Below are positions 60,624 to 64,000 of a DNA stretch of 64,000 nt, piece after piece. Under the pieces are notes generated by a model. That model was not told the DNA's origin, did no database searches, and saw nothing but the letters and a program-made list of their open reading frames with translations. The position numbers and the translations under genes are program-made. Every line of letters starts with the position of its first letter. Within the stretch, counting starts at the first letter, position 1. Source of the DNA: Myrica gale (Eukaryota > Streptophyta > Magnoliopsida > Fagales > Myricaceae); contig OZ005621.1 of assembly GCA_963930655.1 (NCBI GenBank), positions 20,881,001-20,945,000 on the forward strand, in the 5' to 3' direction.

Positions 60624-61978
60624 TTGTTGGCATTGGGAACGAGTTCCTGCAGGGCTTTCATTCTCTCAGCGATTCTCTCCCTCCGTAACTGCCACGTACC
60701 AAAACCATCCCACCAATTCAGGCAATAACAAACGAACAAATATCGTTCGGTTACTCGGAAAAACGGAAGAAAACAAAAGAAATTATGAACGAAGATTGAT
60801 TCCGTTTCACACTTTTCATAAGACGATACCAACGAGGAACCAAAAACAAACAAAAAACATTTGACTACCAACACGAAGAGAATTCAGGCGTTGGACTTCG
60901 TTTTCCAGGGAACCAAACAGTGTGTGAAAAAAATAAACTAAAAGGCAACGAGTCAGAGGAAACGTACTCGTTCCGCGATGCTGTGTGGGTCAGTGGCTTG
61001 ACCTCGCCGAGCCCTCACCCTCTGTCTCGGCTGAGCCGGCGCACTCCCGGCCGAGTCACTTGCCGGGGTTTGGTTTAACACCGCACCCGGAGTACCAAAG
61101 TTCTGCCCCTGGACCGGTCCACCCTGTAAAATAACCGAAGTGCTGAAAAAAAATATATGATAAAATTAAATTATTGATTGTAATAACATTTTATGAGGTA
61201 AGACTACCTGAGGACGGTGAAAATGCTGAGCTTGGTTCGGTGCCTGACCCGGCCCGTGGAGAGATCCAGCGAACCCGTTATACAGAGCTTGAACCGAACC
61301 CTCAGCTCCCTGCAGACCAACATAAGAAAAATCACCGCCATAATTGGTCATTATTTACTTTAATAACTCCCACAAGACGGTTTCCATTTCTTTTCATTCC
61401 CAGCAAAAATAACTGACCGAATTGGGAGATTTGAATGACGACGACCCATCAACGTCGTCTCCGGACCCCAAGGACAGCGGCATCTGCATGAGCCCGGACT
61501 CCCCTGCGCCGGCTTCGGCTCCGGCCACGCCCCTGGACATTAAGAGTTGCTGCTGGAGCATCATGGCAGCCGCCGCTAACTTTGCCGAGCCGCTAATCTG
61601 GTGGTTGCGGAGCTTGGAGGCGAGGTTGGCGGAGTCGTCGAACTGGAAACCAACATTGTCGTTGTCGTGGTTGGACTGTGTCGTTTCCTCAGAGAGGTCT
61701 CTGGGCTTGAGGTCCCAGGCGGGGCCCTTGGCCGGATTGTTGAGGTCGGACCAGGAACAGGAAGGAGGAGGGATGTTGGAAAACATTTGCTCCAAGAAGT
61801 CGTCATGGGAGGAGGGGTCGAAGTGAGAGTTCTGGACGTGAGGGTGCTGGTGGTGGTGCATCTGAGAGTTTTGGATCTGCGACTGTTGTTGTTGTTGGTT
61901 ATGGAGGTCTTGGAGAGAGATTTGAGGTGGGTTTAAGAGGGAGTTCATTCCTTGCATTTCTCTGCTACAAGGTTGCAT
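58454..61978 (-). CDS. LRL/bHLH66-type basic helix-loop-helix factor (7 exons)
   Basis: Exons on the minus strand are 61978-61418, 61309-61208, 61123-60968, 60688-60623, 59610-59545, 59356-59288 and 58879-58454, giving 481 residues. The basic region and helices run from about 254 to 325: [20 protein letters not shown], then [20 protein letters not shown] and [20 protein letters not shown]. The DNA-contact residues H268, E272 and R276 match the E-box/G-box binding pattern. [19 protein letters not shown] near the start, [16 protein letters not shown] and [20 protein letters not shown] after the HLH identify the bHLH66/69/82 (LRL) group, known for root-hair and tip-growth control downstream of RHD6/RSL factors. 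Poly-Gln and poly-Asn runs are present. The donor of exon 4 abuts an (AT)n run (60591-60618). Confidence 0.93.
60591..60618. repeat. (AT)n microsatellite beside a splice donor
   Basis: About 14 AT units directly follow the GTAAAT donor of bHLH exon 4 (the donor GT lies at 60621-60622 on the minus strand). Confidence 0.9.
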
Positions 61979-62206
61979 ATCTTTGCTGATTACGAATTGG
62001 GTACTCTATAAGAGCGAGAGAGAGACAGAAACAGAAACAGAGACAGAGAAAGGGGTGGGAGGCCCTGCGGAGGTCGGGAGTCTGATCAGTAGGAAGGGAG
62101 CTGAAGGAAACAAAGGGAAAGCATATTTCCGGTAAAATGAATGTTTGGCAGCTGATCAAGCTCCCGTCTCTCACTCTCTCTGCCTCTCAGGGATGTTAAT
62201 GTGTGG

Positions 62207-62222
62207 GGATATATAAATACGA
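62207..62222 (-). promoter_or_regulatory. Candidate TATA box of the bHLH gene
   Basis: On the minus strand, ATTTATATATCC lies about 240 bp upstream of the ATG and is followed by a CT/GA-rich leader. It is a plausible core promoter, but no start site can be seen. Confidence 0.4.
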
Positions 62223-63385
62223 AAAGTAAGGCTTTTCGGTTTTTTTTTTTTCCCTTGAAGTTTAGGTATTTGGTCATACTAGCAGTTGAAAGCGCGTGAA
62301 CTTCCAAGATTTGGAAATTGCGATCTCACTCTCCGCCCCACTGTCTCTGGTTTAAGCTTCGATGAAGTTGCTTAGGGAGAAAAACTTGGGGATGAACTTG
62401 TGGGTCTAAGCAGCTTGACTTTCGTGCACCACATATTTCGAATTAGACGCGGATTTTCAACTACTAAGAACTCGAACTGTAATATGCACTGATCTACTCT
62501 ACCATGATTAGACCCATGAATCTTGTTGTTAATCCCACTTTAACTAGCCAATTAATCAGAAACAAGATTAATTACTCTCTAAGCATGATCCATATGAATT
62601 TCTAAAGATTAGTATGAACACTTCCAAAAGACAAAACGAGAAGACTGTACATGATATTGAGATCATATATTTAAGATGTAAGTATGCATATATCTTTTTC
62701 TGACACTTGCTAGTTGTCACTCCTTTTACTTCCATAATTATGTATTTTATTGATAAATAAAAGATAATTTTCTATAGTTTTGTGTATCTGAATATGTGCT
62801 AAGTTAATTGGTTTTAAAAAAAGAAGGTACGATTGTGTACAAATATCACTTTGATATCATTATACGCCCTCTAATTTCTCATCTGAGCATATACTTAAAA
62901 AGAAACACTCCACACACCCCCCTGCCCCCGCCCCCCCGACTGTACGCGTGGTCTAACATTTTGCGGTTGGACTCCCAGGTCTCGTATGTGGTCGGCCAGT
63001 TCCGTCAGGTTTCGCTTTCAGCTGGCTGCAAAAGTGCAAAATAGTCCGAAACATACTCCGATGATCTCCCACGCTCGCCGCATTTGATAATTACCGTTCT
63101 ATCATTGCGGGATTTGGGCTTCTTAACACGCGTTCTTATGCAATTGAGTCTAGAATTCACACCAAAACTACCTTGATCATGGTCTCATGTCCTGCCTCCA
63201 TTAAGAACCTCCACAGAAGGGCCCTTAGATGAGAGATATCTTTAGGTGTTCTCTTCAAGCAAAACTTGATTATCTTCTGCCAATATAATATATATATAAG
63301 TCTATGAACTCATGATTCGTAAGATGCTTTTTTAGACAATATAATTTAAATAATATAATTTATTTCTTTCTATAAATTTATGTTA
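62223..63385. other. bHLH upstream region
   Basis: Promoter and intergenic DNA. Nothing coding is seen; a C-rich run occurs near 62920-62938. Confidence 0.45.
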
Positions 63386-63389
63386 TTGG

Positions 63390-63856
63390 GATAAGTAGCA
63401 AATTCACACTTTCTAACTCAAAAATTTGAGTCACTTAAATACATATTGTAACCAATTTTTTATTAAATTGCTAGACATGCCTATTAGTGACCTAATCAGG
63501 TCTAGCTAGGTCCATTGTTAATAGATTCTAATAAGATTAAGCTTTAAGATAAATGATAGGTTCACATTTTTTTAATTCATGGATTTTAGTCACCTAAATA
63601 CATCTAGGTTCCATTTTTTTATTAAATTGCTAGACATACCTATTGGTGTCCTAATTAGGTATGTTGTTAATAGATTCATCACAAAAATTGAACAAACAAA
63701 ACCACAAAGGGTTTTAACTATCCAAAATCGCATAAACAATTTGTGGAGAAAAAATTAAGGGAACCACGTTTTCTTTTATCGGCATCAACAATAACCAAAC
63801 CTGTTTTCTTTCATCGGCATCAACAATCGCTGGAGAAAAAATCAAGGGAACCACCA
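63390..63856. repeat. Two sets of direct repeats
   Basis: A ~100-bp block with TATTAAATTGCTAGACAT and GTTAATAGATTC occurs near 63427-63530 and 63587-63678. A second repeat, with GGAGAAAAAAT(T/C)AAGGGAACCAC and TCTTT(T/C)ATCGGCATCAACAAT, occurs twice between 63743 and 63856. Both are non-coding. Confidence 0.75.
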
Positions 63857-64000
63857 GAGCTCTTTCCCGCAACAGTCCTCCTCCCTCCTTCGTTTCCACT
63901 TTTTTCTGTTCTAGGGTTTACAAAAAGGTTCAAAGAGATATGACTATGGAATGACCATGAATACACGGGGGGAAGAGTTAGCTGATTTCTCAACATCAGC

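Noticed and set aside
61422-61826. 134-codon plus-strand frame over bHLH exon 1
   Set aside because: Antisense shadow of a GC-rich coding exon.

Overview
The window is nuclear DNA of a flowering plant, most likely a woody eudicot (the lineage is a guess from gene content and transposon style). Genes have AT-rich introns with GT..AG borders, and intergenic DNA is full of small transposons. All exon borders were read by eye, by matching reading frames across splice sites to remembered family sequences.

Layout, left to right. (1) 1.0-5.1 kb, minus: a secreted purple-acid-phosphatase-like protein whose metal-binding motifs all look degenerate; a 1,373-bp hAT element with an 8-bp target duplication lies just upstream. 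(2) 6.6-9.0 kb: GC-rich repetitive DNA, probably retroelement debris. (3) 9.3-12.6 kb: a Pack-MULE-like structure, with ~228-bp inverted repeats enclosing fragments of CYP710A (two pieces), LEA14 and another P450. (4) 13.4-23.1 kb, minus: a FIP1[V]-like polyadenylation factor, head-to-head with (5) 24.9-30.5 kb, plus: TRAPPC5/Trs31. Intron 4 of the latter holds a second Pack-MULE carrying a broken mTERF gene. (6) 32.2-33.1 kb, minus: a CAF1 deadenylase. (7) 34.9 kb: tRNA-Thr(AGU). (8) 36.0-36.9 kb: a poly(A)-tailed retroposon with a 16-bp target duplication. (9) 37.8-39.0 kb, minus: RTF2. (10) 39.1-39.8 kb: a Harbinger-like MITE. (11) 41.1-42.6 kb, plus: ribosomal protein S12, with a telo-box promoter. 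(12) 43.7-45.1 kb: a second hAT element of the same family. (13) 46.9-47.3 kb: a two-exon gene start of unknown identity. (14) 48.6-53.8 kb, plus: non-phosphorylating GAPDH (GAPN), intact except that its expected ATG reads ATC. (15) 53.8-58.4 kb: intergenic DNA with duplications and a MITE. (16) 58.5-62.0 kb, minus: an LRL-type bHLH factor. (17) 62-64 kb: repeats only.

The genes are housekeeping functions (mRNA 3'-end formation, deadenylation, splicing, translation, vesicle tethering, carbon metabolism) plus one developmental regulator. They are not an operon-like system. From memory, the order RTF2 / Trs31 / FIP1[V] matches neighbouring genes on Arabidopsis chromosome 5, and RPS12 next to CAF1 matches a pair on chromosome 2, so the block looks anciently conserved with transposons in between. 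I found no new enzymatic or defence system. The most unusual signals are the GAPN start-codon loss, the phosphatase pseudoenzyme and the two gene-capturing MULEs.
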